NCBI GenBank assembly: GCA_030386875.1 | Contig: CM059576.1 | Coordinates: 17,426,058-17,490,057, forward strand | Source: Morinoia aosen | Taxonomy: Eukaryota; Arthropoda; Malacostraca; Amphipoda; Talitridae | DNA: 64,000 nt | Reading direction: 5' to 3' | Part shown: positions 1 through 11,104 of the stretch, piece after piece | How positions within the stretch are numbered: the stretch's first letter is position 1 | How the letters are laid out: each line of letters begins with the position of its first letter | The notes under the pieces: model-generated | Seen by the model: the letters and a program-made list of their open reading frames with translations, nothing else | What the model was told of the DNA's origin: nothing | Databases searched by the model: none | Program-made: the position numbers and the translations under genes

Positions 1-253
1 AAAGCAACGCTCACCAGATCAACACTTGGTTATACCGTGTGAAAGAATAGCTCTGCGAAGAAATACACTAAAGTTTTACTGTAAACCTAAGGGACTGAAA
101 GTGGAAGAAAAAGAAGTGCATTGAGAAATTATTCCATCACAACAACGCAACAAAATCATGAAACACAAAACTACAAAGTCTTATTCCATATTTACTTAAC
201 ATTACAAATATTTTGACGGGACACGAGCAAGCACGATCTACTGAGATTCTTGC

Positions 254-479
254 AGCTGACCGTTGCCTACACACACTCTTCACATTTGGGGCCACGCCCA
301 CAGAACGAACCCACTACATCCTCCTGCAGCTGACCGTTGCCTGCACACACTCTTCACATTTGGGGCCACGCCCACAGAGGGAACCCACTACATCCTCCGG
401 CAGCTGACCGTTGCCTGCACACACTCTTCACATTTGGGGCCACGCCCACAAAGGGAACCCACAACATCCTCCTGCAGCT
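254..479. repeat. 74-bp tandem repeat, 3 copies
   Basis: Three near-identical units, each beginning CAGCTGACCGTTGCC and containing TTTGGGGCCACGCCCACA, lie head to tail. Several frames stay open across them on both strands, which reflects the repeat and not a gene. Confidence 0.9.
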
Positions 480-1189
480 AGTGTTTCTGCGGCGGGCAGT
501 CACGGCTGTATCACAGGAGCGCATTCCCGCCTCGAGGGCCACAAGATGCACCATCACCACATCTCCTCTTCCTTGAGTTCAACTCTCTTTGTTACTTAGA
601 AGCCTGCGCTTCATTTGTAACAGCTATGAATATTGTGCTTCGAGTGTGTTCAGCTTTCTTGCATTTGAGGTTATCGTACACCACCGTACTGAAGGCAGAC
701 GTACCAGAATGTGCGTTGCGTTTACACTGGAGGGAAGAGTTCCGTTTACGGAGCTTTCTTTTACTGTGATGCCAATACTCGGCCATCCTTCACATCCTCG
801 AGCAGCGCCAGGTCCCCATAGACACGTGAGAGAACAATACCATTGGCTGACCCCATTGAACAATGAAACTTTCATCCACCAAGATGCTTCCCTTACTTTG
901 TCCAGCCCTACACATTGGGTGTTTGAGGGTCTCTGTGTACTTGTACTTTTTTAAAAAATGATTCCAGAGCATAATAGAACAAAGGAATCAAATATGACTA
1001 ACTACAGGCAATGCCAGCCTTCCCTGCATTAGGCATCGTGCACGGCTCCTGCCTCACGCAACTCAGCAACAAGGCCACGCGCTGCATCGCGATGTGCAAC
1101 AAAACTAAGGCCACAAATGTGCACAGCAACTTTCCTCACAGGCTGTATCTATGCTACCGCACTGCTTCAACACGGGCAAACTGTACCGA

Positions 1190-1475
1190 GATTTGTTTAC
1201 AAGGAGCGCTACAAGAAGTGAGGCGTGTTTACAAGAGTGCTACAAGATGTGAGGCGTGTTTACAAGGAGCGCTACAAGATGTGAGGCGTGTGTACAAGGA
1301 GCGCTAAAAGATGTGAGGCGTGTTTACAAGGAGCGCTACAAGATGTGAGGCGTGTTTACAAGGAGCGCGACAAGATGTGAGGCGTGTTTACAAGGAGCGC
1401 TACAAGATATGAGGCGTGTTTACAAGAAGCACTACAAGATGTGAGGCGTGTTTACAAAGATGGCTACAAGATGTG
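1190..1475. repeat. ~30-bp minisatellite, about 9 copies
   Basis: Degenerate units of the form GTTTACAAGGAGCGCTACAA followed by GATGTGAGGC repeat head to tail, with single-base variants and one shorter unit. I see no coding signal. The stretch from 480 to 1190 between the first two arrays has no recognisable gene. Confidence 0.88.
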
Positions 1476-2411
1476 AAGCTGCCAGAGGTGCGAGGTGCTT
1501 CGTCTCACTGCAGCCGTCATCTCACAGCAGCACAGGGTCACGTCACAAGCCAAGTGGAGCAGCAAGCTTTATTCTTCTCTCAATAACATCAAACGTCACA
1601 CCTAACGTCTGCAATATAAGCGTTGGGTTCGCGCAATCCTATAAGGTATTTTCATCACAAACAAAATGCACAGCAGTTATAAAATACTCCGTAAAAACAT
1701 TCCACCTCAGCGCTGCGAGCTCTTCCCCAACTTTGTGCTTGCATGAACACACATAAAAGAACGCTCAAATGGGCGCACACATCCAATTGCTGAAGCAGCA
1801 TTAAACAAAACCTGAAAGTTAACTAAGTTTGAACTAACAGCTAGTTAAATGTAACTTAACTTACTCAAAACTTAGACTGCAACGTGTCACCGGTGGTCAA
1901 TGCGAGTTTTCAGAATGCTGCTCACCGACCCAACTATCAAAATCTCAACTTCCTTAAATACTTAACAAAAATAAAATGAAGGCACGATCAAGTTGAGCTA
2001 TAAAATCATAAACCACGATTTAAAAATTTATGGTTTTGAGATTTAAAGCTAAAAACAATAGCAATGAACCAAAATTACGATTTTGCGCAATAAAAAATGA
2101 ATGAATCAATACAAAATATAAACAAGTGGTGAAATGCTGGCGCGGTTTTCCAGCACACACACAACACCGCACCACTTGAAGGTGACCAGCATGTCGCCAC
2201 GTGATCACAACCGCGACCGAATTCAGAAATGCCTGAATTCCGAGGCGATCTTGTGTTGCTCAGCTGTTTGGCTATAGTGCTGAAAATTATTCCCAAAAGG
2301 AAAAGGAAGGTACAGGCGGTGTTGCGTGGAGAACTTCTTGCCAAGCTCAGCCAACACGGGGAGTAGACTTGTGTCGACTCCATAGTTGTACCGCGGCAGG
2401 TACACCCGGCT

Positions 2412-3472
2412 CTCGCTGGAACAAAACAATGGGATTACAAAGTTGCTCTCCACGAGTCACTCGCTGGAACAAAACAATGGGATTACAAAGTTGCTCTCCA
2501 CGAGTCACTCGCTGGAACAAAACAATGGGATTACAAAGTTGCTCTCCACGAGTCACTCGCTGGAACAAAACAATGGGATTACAAAGTTGCTCTCCAAGAG
2601 TCACTCGCTGGAACAAAACAATGGTATTACAAAGTTGCTCTACACGAGTCACTCGCTGGAACAAAACAATGGCATTACAAAGTTGCTCTCCATGAGTCAC
2701 TCGCTAGAACAAAACAATGGGATTACAAAGTTGCTCTCCATGAGTCACTCGCTGGAACAAAACAATGGGATTACAAAGTTGCTCTCCACGAGTCACTCGC
2801 TGGAACAAAACAATGGGATTACAAAGTTGCTCTCCACGAGTCACTCGCTAGAACAAAACAATGGGATTACAAAGTTGCTCTCCAAGAGTCACTCGCTGGA
2901 ACAAAACAATGGCATTACAAAGTTGCTCTACACGAGTCACTCGCTGGAACAAAACAATGGGATTACAAAGTTGCTCTCCACGAGTCACTCGCTGGAACAA
3001 AACAATGGGATTACAAAGTTGCTCTCCACGAGTCACTCGCTGGAACAAAACAATGGGATTACAAAGTTGCTCTCCACGAGTCACTCGCTGGAACAAAACA
3101 ATGGGATTACAAAGTTGCTCTCCAAGAGTCACTCGCTGGAACAAAACAATGGCATTACTAAGTTGCTCTACACGAGTCACTCGCTGGAACAAAACAATGG
3201 CATTACAAAGTTGCTCTCCATGAGTCACTCGCTAGAACAAAACAATGGGATTACAAAGTTGCTCTCCATGAGTCACTCGCTGGAACAAAACAATGGGATT
3301 ACAAAGTTGCACTCCACGAGTCACTCGCTAGAACAAAACAATGGGATTACAAAGTTGCTCTCCATGAGTCACTCGCTGGAACAAAACAGTGGGATTACAA
3401 AGTTGCTCTCCACGAGTCACTCGCTGGAACAAAACAATGGGATTACAAAGTTGCTCTCCACGAGTCACTCGA
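2412..3472. repeat. 48-bp minisatellite, 22 units, with higher-order structure
   Basis: The 48-bp unit (GCTGGAACAAAACAATGGGA ... CACGAGTCACTC) repeats 22 times. Because 48 is divisible by 3, long frames stay open on both strands, including a 367-residue plus-strand frame of 16-residue repeats. There is no initiation context, splice site or non-repeat domain to support a protein. Variant units are ordered: units 1-7 and 12-18 carry the same series of variants, so an 11-unit (528-bp) block seems to have been duplicated. Confidence 0.92.
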
Positions 3473-3969
3473 GACGCAGCCAGCGGTAAGAGTGGGTGTG
3501 CTGAGAAGGGCAAATGCAGAAGACAGGCATTGCAAGAGGGGCACTCGAGCAGGAGTTTGGTCCTGTAACATCATTCATAGAAATGCCAACAGCTAACACA
3601 AGTAATGGCAAACAAATATTCCTTGAAATAACCAGGTAATAACATAACTGTGCCATAAAATACGACGGCACAATTACCAAGAGTCCCACATCGATACGTT
3701 GTTATCGATATTTACCTCAAATTTACCCATCTAACTAATAATATCCGTTTTGTTCATTTATAGATTTATATACTTGTTTTGTGTCTGCTTCAAAGAAACA
3801 TAGGTTGTCTGAGTTTGGGTTATCATGGATACCGAATTCCTCAGTGTAAAATTAAAAGATGAGTTTTTACCACATTGAGATATTTTACATTTTATCACGA
3901 TAGGATAGGTTAGATTAGGATAAGTTAGAAGTATTGTTGACGGAATTTTTTCACGCATCCACCTAGGTT

Positions 3970-4235
3970 TAACGATGACATTGTCTATTGAATTTCCACG
4001 GGTCCTGCTTCTGCCAAATAATACCCTTGGTTTACTTGCTTGGTTTCCGCTTCTTCCATTTCTCTGACACGCTCATGATCCTCAATGACCGTATCAGTGA
4101 TACGAGTTTCACCAGTGCACAAGTACAAGAATATTCCAATCAGAGTGATATAAGATGGATATATTTGTTTGTCATTCACATCTAGAGGATTTATTCATGG
4201 AAACTATTAAATCCTGTCATTTTTGACACGCCGTG
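3970..4235 (+). repeat. Interspersed repeat family R1, copy 1
   Basis: Shares CGTATCAGTGATACGAGTTT, GTGCACAAGTACAAGAATAT and ATATTTGTTTGTCATTCACA, then ATTAAATCCTGTCATTTTTG, with copies elsewhere in the window. The right end reads GTCATTTTTGACACGCCGTG, a terminus repeated near 7000 and 16575. The stretch 3770-3860 upstream resembles the reverse complement of 16400-16500. The class is unknown. Confidence 0.7.
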
Positions 4236-5434
4236 CAAACCAGAAGCATATAAAATAGAAATAGTACTTGTGCTGCTGTTAAATAAGTGATGACTGCAAT
4301 AAAAATAGAGAAACTGAAGTGACACTATCATTAGTAAATATAAATCTCAAGGATTGGAGCCTAATATAAAGTTTAGTGTTGAGCAACTACTGCAATACAT
4401 GTTGATATGCACAATACACGCTCTACATTCTGCGTTACCCTCCAGTGCTCATAAACTCCCACACCACAGCTTTGCTACCATCACACTTCCTCCCTGATAC
4501 TACACAAGCTCAAGGTATATCATACGATATATTTTCATGCATAATTAATCTTAAAGATTCCCGTGGTAGTATTTTCTTTCAACGCCAATTTGAGATCATT
4601 TACATTACGTGCGGCACCAAACGCAAGACGCAGCTGTCCGTGAGCCAACACAGGGCCGGCAAGTAGACACCAACACGCGACAAGATTGTCCTCGTGACTT
4701 GCTGATTGCCATTGGAAGAACGCACGAGTGACGGCAAACTGACGCCTGCCACAACTGAACGCAACACCTGCAGCGCTGGCAGTTACATTTGTGTACGTTA
4801 CAACTGTGTTTGTGTGATGACCCTCGTTGACCGGGCCTTCTTTGTATCCTGACTACCCGTGCTGCAGTTCTAACGCTAATTTTCCTCTATTTTACTGATG
4901 CCAATAATTCTCATATAATAGTTACTTCAGTAATTTGCATAATACATATAGAGTACAAATAAATGTTTAAATTAATTCTGTAGGCCACATTCCAAATAAT
5001 AACCATCTAATAAAATAGTATGGACACTAAAAGTACTTTAGATAACGTTCACGTTCAAGAGCAGTGGTCTCAAAACTACAGCTCGCTGGTCATACTAACA
5101 GATTTAAAACGCGTCTGCCTGCTCAGGGAGCGTACTATGGAACTGCTCTAGAAATTATAGATAATGGCAGGAATTTAGCCCAGTTTTGGCCTTTGGAACA
5201 CACTGGAATAATCAGCATGGCCGTAAGGCTCATAAGTTTTCACCGCAGGTTATAAAAGGATGAATATTTTTGTTTGTCATCCACATCTGGATGATTGATG
5301 TTAGGAAAATTCGAGAAGCGGTGGAACATGAATCAGAGAAAATTTCATTTCCCACTGCCAGTTTTTGAAGTAATTAAAGCATTTTGATGTCTTACTAACC
5401 TGATTGCAGGATTTATGTGATTTATGGTACACTA

Positions 5435-5615
5435 GTAATCGACCTGTCTAAAATGATGGGATTATATAGTTTCCTTAGCTTCAGTGAGAAAATATGGGAA
5501 AGAAACAAATAGACCCACCCTAATAGCGCCCTCGATAAAAATATTTTTGTACTTGTGCACTAGTGCAACTCGTTTCACAGATGAGGTAATTACAACCATC
5601 ATTAAAAGCGTGACA
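5435..5615 (-). repeat. Interspersed repeat family R1, copy 2 (inverted)
   Basis: This is an inverted relative of the 3970-4235 repeat. It carries AAAATGATGGGATTATATAG at its left end, then the GTGCACTAGTGCA palindrome and the ACTCGTTTCACAGATGAGG block. A shorter piece of the same family lies at about 5245-5300. Confidence 0.68.
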
Positions 5616-5627
5616 GAGAAATGGAAG

Positions 5628-5932
5628 ATTTGATTAGATTATTAGTTAGTTTGAGCCTCCCTATCCACCACAAGTGAGATCCAAAGAAACGAAGGAAGAC
5701 ATTTAGTATGGAGTGAAGGGAACGCGGAATTTATGCAGAAAGGGCATAGAAACAGTAAGTTGGGAGAGAAGTTCATGAAACAAAATAAAAGTAGAAGTAG
5801 TAGGTGCTGAAAAACAGGGCAGCAGAAAACCGAAAAAAAAGATGGTCCTTAACATAAAATAATCATTTCATTCAACAAAATGAAGGCCTACCGAACTCTC
5901 AGCATGGGTCTTTACATTGTCCCCCTTGAAGA
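5628..5932 (-). repeat. SINE-like element, copy 1 (5'-truncated)
   Basis: One member of a ~350-bp family recurring in this window. It is flanked by exact 11-bp direct repeats AGAAATGGAAG at 5617-5627 and 5933-5943, as expected for target-primed reverse transcription. The AT-rich variable end (GATTAGATTATTAG) is on the left, so the element most likely reads on the minus strand. The other end stops short of the family's CCCCTGAGGGG terminus, which suggests 5' truncation. Confidence 0.82.
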
Positions 5933-6339
5933 AGAAATGGAAGTGAACTCTAAAAAAATAAACCAAGGGATAATTAGGTAGTAGCAGGACCCATGAAAAT
6001 TTCCCGGTCAATGCCAGCGTTGAGGGAAGCGAACGGATTTTTGGGGCTAAACACCAAAAATGGTATTATTGCCAGAAAATGCTTCTAAACCCTTCCTCTA
6101 TCACGCAGAAATGTCATTTGTCCCGAGTTGGCAACTCAAACCCCCATAATCACCATCAAATTGCTCCCCTCTTCACAGACATGCTCAGTGAGACCAGCAG
6201 CGGCTCTTTTTACCTGTGGTTGGTTGCTCCAAATTAATTTCTTTGTTTTTACACTAATGTCCGTTCATTAGAGATGTTTAGTTGTCTCTTGACCTTTTTA
6301 GTGGTTTTGTGCATCCTGTGAAATGCCTAGAATATCAAA

Positions 6340-6737
6340 CGCAGCTGTTCGCCATGGCCGAAAACGCTTTTTTGGCTTTGAGGGGCATTTCCAGCTTAAA
6401 TTTTCACCTATGGAGGAAATCTTTCTTGAATCGTAAAGATCAAGGTGAGTACTATAAATTCGAGAGATAGTTCTTTGATAAGTTCAGCAATTTTTTATTG
6501 CTAAAAAAATAAAAATTGGGTTTTGAAAATTTGAAAATCAAAAAAAATCCTGAAGCTATTTCAAAAAAATTGTCTCTGACTTTGGTAGATATGTTCATTG
6601 TGAATAGACCAAAAAATAACTATCTATGCACAATATTGACAGAGAAATTGAAATTTTAAAAAATTTGCCTTGGGGGGTTTGTATGAATACACTTCGAAAC
6701 CTTTATGGGCTATAAATGTTTATTCGAATGTTATAAA
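6340..6737. repeat. Left part of a ~0.5-kb repeat split by the hAT element
   Basis: This stretch and 12916-13010 together align with the uninterrupted stretch 13120-13615. Shared landmarks are GTAGATA(..)TATGTTCATTGT, TTTGCCTTGGGGG, GGCTATAAATGT.TATTCG and the joint GAATGTTATAAA. It marks the target into which the 6.2-kb hAT element inserted. No coding function is visible. Confidence 0.78.
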
Positions 6738-6763
6738 CAGGGTTGCGGAGTCGGAGGAATAAA

Positions 6764-6960
6764 TTTGCGACTCCGACTCCACCTTTCCAGAATTTGGCGA
6801 CTCCGAGTCCGACTCCGACTCCACCTTTCAAGAATTTGGCGACTCCGACTCCACCTTTTCAGAATTTGGCGACTCCGACTCCGACTCCACCTTTCCAAAA
6901 TTTGGCGACTCCAACACCGACTCCGCCTATTCGCAATTTTGGGGCTCCAACTCCACCTAT
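6764..6960. repeat. GACTCC subterminal array (left end of hAT element)
   Basis: Runs of GACTCC and GACTCCGACTCC alternate with a CACCTTTCCAGAATTTGGC spacer about six times, just inside the left terminus. The arginine/serine- or proline/threonine-rich frames here are artefacts of the repeat. hAT transposases bind subterminal repeats, so a binding role is possible but unproved. Confidence 0.85.
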
Positions 6961-7984
6961 TCATAATTTATAAGATGAATATTTTATTCCTTAACTAGCG
7001 TTCACGGTCCGTCAAAAATGACGGGATTCAATACCTTTCTTCAACAAATTTTCGTTCGAGTGGAGTTTCCATGCTTAAACTCATTCCAAAGGTAACTTAT
7101 TTTTCTTATTAGAGTAATAAACACTTGGAACACAGTATTTTTGAGCCGCAAGAGAAGTAGTTATAGCCATTTGTGTCGTATCATAGTTACAGAAATTCAG
7201 CATTACTGAAAGCAACTGCGAGCTTGTTTATGTATATTGTAATATGCAATAGTGTATTGTAATACAGTACATTTTAATATACAATACCCCGCCGAACTCG
7301 GTATCCACGATTCGAACTCTGGTAAATCAGGCTCTGGATCTCTCACTTGTTTTGAAAGTGGCATTATAGTTTGTACCTAACAGTTCCGTATACTGCATTT
7401 AACCAATTTTTTGAAGCCCACTTTGAGCTCATTAAATCAGCCACCCTAGCTCTGTAAAGGCTATGTGAAGGCTCAGATTTTGAATTTCGCTTCAAATCTC
7501 GTGATGTTGGTGAAAGAGGCGCTAGAAGAACTGGTTCCTCTCAGGCTGATTTTATAAGTTCTCAATTGGAGGTGAGGACGGGATGGAGGTGCTATGCCAT
7601 GTAATTAAATATCCTCTCCTATTCAGTGAACAACTCACAAACGGTATGTAAGAGTGTGGTGGATGGAAGTCCTGCCATCATTAGGCAATCCTGTCACGTT
7701 CAGGAAAGTTTAGGTTCTCTGAGATGAGGACTTGACCAGACCTATACGAGCACTTGTACGAAAATGAGTGTATTAATTGACCGTTGACTGAAATCAAGAC
7801 CGCCAGTGCTAATTTTTTCCTATCGATTCTTAAGAGCGTGACACGTAACATATAAATAAACACACGACTGTCATTCTTAGTAGTAGACGGTTGCAGATGT
7901 TGAAACCTGTACATATGTTCACTATATTCTTTATTAACGAACGACTTTTAAATTGACTGCAGAATTTTAATAATCAAGTTACTA

Positions 7985-8175
7985 GAGTACATGATTGGTA
8001 AAAAATGACGGGATTAAGTGGTATCGTTTTAAAAAAATGTCAAGATAAAGATGACAAACAAATATACCCATCCTAATAGTACCCGCGATTAAAATACGAT
8101 ATTCTCGCACTTGTGCACTGGTAAAACTTTTATCACAGTTACGGTCATTAAGCATCTTTAAGAATGTCGCAGACG
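7985..8175 (-). repeat. Interspersed repeat family R1, copy 3 (inverted)
   Basis: It carries TAAAAAATGACGGGATTAAG at the left, then ACCCATCCTAATAGTACCCG, the CACTTGTGCACTGGT block and TCATTAAGCATCTTTAAGA. It is the inverted partner of 10270-10475 inside the same hAT element. A fragment of the family's terminus (GTCAAAAATGACGGGATTC) lies near 7010. Confidence 0.7.
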
Positions 8176-8395
8176 CACACACCAATCAAGCCAGCAACAA
8201 CACTGTATCATAATTTAAATTACTATTCGGCAAGAAGTTTTTAAAAAAATTGCCATACCTTTCTACTGCGATTAGCAGCATTTTCGTGACAATAGATTCA
8301 ATTTTGACGCAATGTTTTTTATTTATAAACAAAAGTGAGCAGATGCCAGGTTTTTCATAATATTTCAATGGTATTTATGATACTGTCCAAGCAAG

Positions 8396-9375
8396 CAGAT
8401 TCCCATTGTAATAAAATAGGAGAAATTACGCACGAGAACATATATTTATTTACAAATTGACGGACACCTGGGTTTTTATTATACCGGGTGCCCCAAAAAA
8501 TGTCCCCGATTTCTCAATTAATTACATCTCCGCTTTACATTAAAATATTGGAATTGTCTTTTATTCACAATATAATAAATTTTGTTTCCTTTTCGAATAG
8601 TTTAGGTTTTTGAAAATCAGTTGAATAAACACTTTACAATGATCAATTTACTGAGAGGGGTAGAAAAATTAATTGTTCAAAGGAAAAGTTTTTTAATCAA
8701 TATTGATACTCTTCCTTATTTTGTACTTTCCAAAAAAATGAACAAACAAAAATATAAAAAAGTAACAAATCATTACCATAAATAACGTTTAAACAAATAA
8801 AGTAATTCAGTATCCTTCGACATACCCTCCATTTCTCTCAAGGCAAGTATTACTTCTGGCCACCATTGAACGAAGAGTTTTACAGATTATTTCACCGTTT
8901 TCTTTCAGTTCTTGAAACACTGTTATTGAAAACACTTGAAACCTCTCAGAAGGTTTAAATACTTGGTGGTATGTAGGATACATCATTTTGAAATTATTCT
9001 TAACAGTAGGTATTGAGAAATGAAGGACACCAGTGTTGCTTCTAAAACCTTCCCTTTGAACAATTAGTTTTTCTACCCTTTTCAGTAAATCGATCATTGT
9101 AAAGTGGTTATTCAACTGATTTTCAAAAACTTAAATTATTTGAAAAGGGGATAAAATTTACTACAATGTGAAACACAGACAATTTAAATATGTTAATTTA
9201 AAGCGGAGATACGAGTAAAATCAATTAAAAAGTCGGGGACATTTTTGTGGGGCGCCCGGTATAGCGTTGATTGTTCTTATACAATAAGAGGGCAAGTGTC
9301 CCCTTAAACAAATAAATAAATTGGTTTAGGTATTTCCTGTGCGTAATCTCTTTATGTTATTACAATGGAATTTTA
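8396..9375. mobile_element. Fold-back element split by a mariner-type insertion
   Basis: The left arm (about 8396-8470: CCATTGTAATAAAATAGGAG then ATTACGCAC) is the inverted match of the right arm (about 9285-9375: GTGCGTAATCTCTTTATGTT then ATTACAATGG). The gap between the arms is almost entirely the 8482-9261 mariner-type element. The arms therefore belong to an older inverted-repeat element that was the target. Confidence 0.68.
8482..9261 (-). mobile_element. Mariner/Tc1-type element with ~200-bp inverted ends
   Basis: The ends read TACCGGGTGCCCC on the left and its near-perfect complement GGGGCGCCCGGTA on the right, bordered by TA. The inverted similarity continues for about 200 bases on each side (ATGTCCCCGA, TTTAAAGCGGAGAT, TTCAACTGATTTTCAAAAA). 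A minus-strand frame (8807-9115, 102 residues) ends CLERNGGYVEGY, which resembles mariner transposase C-termini. The catalytic core is absent, so this copy is internally deleted. Confidence 0.75.
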
Positions 9376-10269
9376 AGATTTAAAACTTAAGGGCTACTTT
9401 TCCAACATTTATTTCAAATACAGAAGAACTTCAAGGGAACAATAGCAAGTCGTATCCCGAGATGCGCAAAAAGGGAAACAGCACCCAAGTTAGGCATATT
9501 TTGAGGAATCCAACAGTACGCACTGCAGCGTCCTCTGTACTATTTTTATTATTAAATTTCTTTAAAACGGAGACCGAAGATTTTCTTTAACGAAATGTTA
9601 GTTTTAAAATCGAAACTCCTTAAAAATAGAAGACAACCAATGGACGTGACCGGTCATCAGCACGGTACTCCACCTTAGGAAGTTTTAGTGGCGTTCTGAG
9701 TAGATAGAAACAGAGTTTTAAGATGTCTGGTCGCCGACTAGCTGAATATCGTATCTTATTGCAAGATTGCATATAGCACTAAGATTTTAACAATTAATTG
9801 ACAATTAATTACCTTGAATGATAAGTGCCTGTTTACCGGGTCGAGGAGTTAAAGTCGCAGAAAGAGACTGCTTTTTACGCAAGAGAAACAAGTTAGAGGT
9901 GCCAGACCGACTTTCATTAAAAGAGCGACATGCTGCCCAAGCAGAGTAAGCTCAGAGATAATTTAATTAATGAACGCCAGTGCGTCACAAATAATGTTAA
10001 TTTAAGCGATTTTAGGTTAATGCAGGTCTGGTAGAAGCTCAAACATGCTTAATTATAGAAAGTTAAATTTAAACAAAAAACGAAAAGAAAAGATGTAGCT
10101 GCAAAACAAAAAGACGAAGAAAAGAAAGAACTAATTTCAACAGTTTCAAATTCTTGTCTGTCAACTATGACAGGCCATCTGAAGGAAACTTTTTCTTCCA
10201 CAAAGCCGCCATCAGAAATACGGAAGGTTTTCAACAGGAAATTTCATTGAACAAATAAAATTGGCTGTC

Positions 10270-10475
10270 CGTCTTTGTTGGTTGGTCTGTCTCCTTTTCA
10301 CGCTCTTAAAGATGCTTAATGACTGTATCTGCGATGCGAGTTTCACCAGGGCACTAGTACTAGAATATTTTAATCGCGGGTACTATTAGGTTGGATATAT
10401 TTCTTTCTGATCCACATCTGGAGAATTCGTATAAAGACAATATTAAATCCCATCATTTATCATGGGTCGAGTACA
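10270..10475 (+). repeat. Interspersed repeat family R1, copy 4
   Basis: It contains CACGCTCTTAAAGATGCTTA, GCGATGCGAGTTTCACCAGG, AATCGCGGGTACTATTAGG and ATTAAATCCCATCATTTAT, matching the other R1 copies. It is among the best preserved in the window. Confidence 0.72.
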
Positions 10476-10486
10476 CAATTTTATAT

Positions 10487-11104
10487 ACTGAGTGTTTCAG
10501 AACACGAGGTACAAAATTGCACACCAGTAGAAAATGGCTAAATAAACACTTTTAATTCCATGAAAATTTTCCCCAAAATTCGGGGTTGTGAGATATTAGC
10601 TGTTTATTGTTTTAAATGATGAAATTTAATGGCACAATTACTCGCAATATTTATTTTGAATTTACTTCACAAAATTGTTCAAAATGTGTTCCACCTACAT
10701 CAATGCACTTTTCGAATGTTAGCCTTAACGACTGCCGGATATTAGGAAACACGTCTGACATTTAGGTATCTCGCCAGCAGCCACTGCAATTCTGGTCACA
10801 AGATCTTCCTCGGACTCAATGAGCGTAGCATAGACAAGGCTCTTCACGTGTCCCCAAAAGATCAAATCGAATGGAGTCATGTCAGGAGATCTAGGAGGTC
10901 ATGCAACTAAAAGATTTCGCCCGATCAACGTAAATTCAAATAAATATTGCGAGTAATTTAGTCACTAAATTTCATCCTTTAAAACAATAAACGGTTAATA
11001 TCTCAATGTCTCTTTCTTCGGAAAATTTCATAGAAGAAAAAGTTTTTATTCGGATATCTTCTACTTGGTGGGCAATTTTTTGCCTCTTATTCTGAAACAC
11101 ACTG
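10487..11104 (-). mobile_element. IS630/Tc1/mariner-type element, internally deleted
   Basis: The inverted ends (left CTGAGTGTTTCAGAACAC with GAGGTACAAAATTGCACACC; right GCCTCTTATTCTGAAACACA) are flanked by TA. On the minus strand, 10895 to about 10665 keeps a transposase relic with SPDMTPFDLIFWGHVKSLVY, which holds the third catalytic region, and near its end KCIDVGGTHFEQF, a typical C-terminal motif. Earlier domains are gone. A second copy of the family lies at 16720-17345. Confidence 0.8.

Noticed and set aside
2412-3472. CRISPR-like array
   Set aside because: Units are contiguous with no unique spacers, and the genome is clearly eukaryotic. The same applies to the 24-, 30-, 31- and 74-bp arrays.
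2386-3489. 367-codon frame of LEQNNGITKLL repeats as a repetitive secreted or silk-like protein
   Set aside because: The period is a multiple of three, so frames open on both strands automatically. There is no signal peptide, unique domain or splice context.
3900-3935. Internal telomere tract (GGTTAG-like strings near 3905, 13660 and 20935)
   Set aside because: The strings are too short and irregular to be a TTAGG array. They are noted only as weak support for an arthropod origin.
6705-6998. Arginine/serine-rich and proline/threonine-rich frames over GACTCC arrays (also 12692-12910)
   Set aside because: They are simple-repeat translation lying exactly at the hAT element termini.
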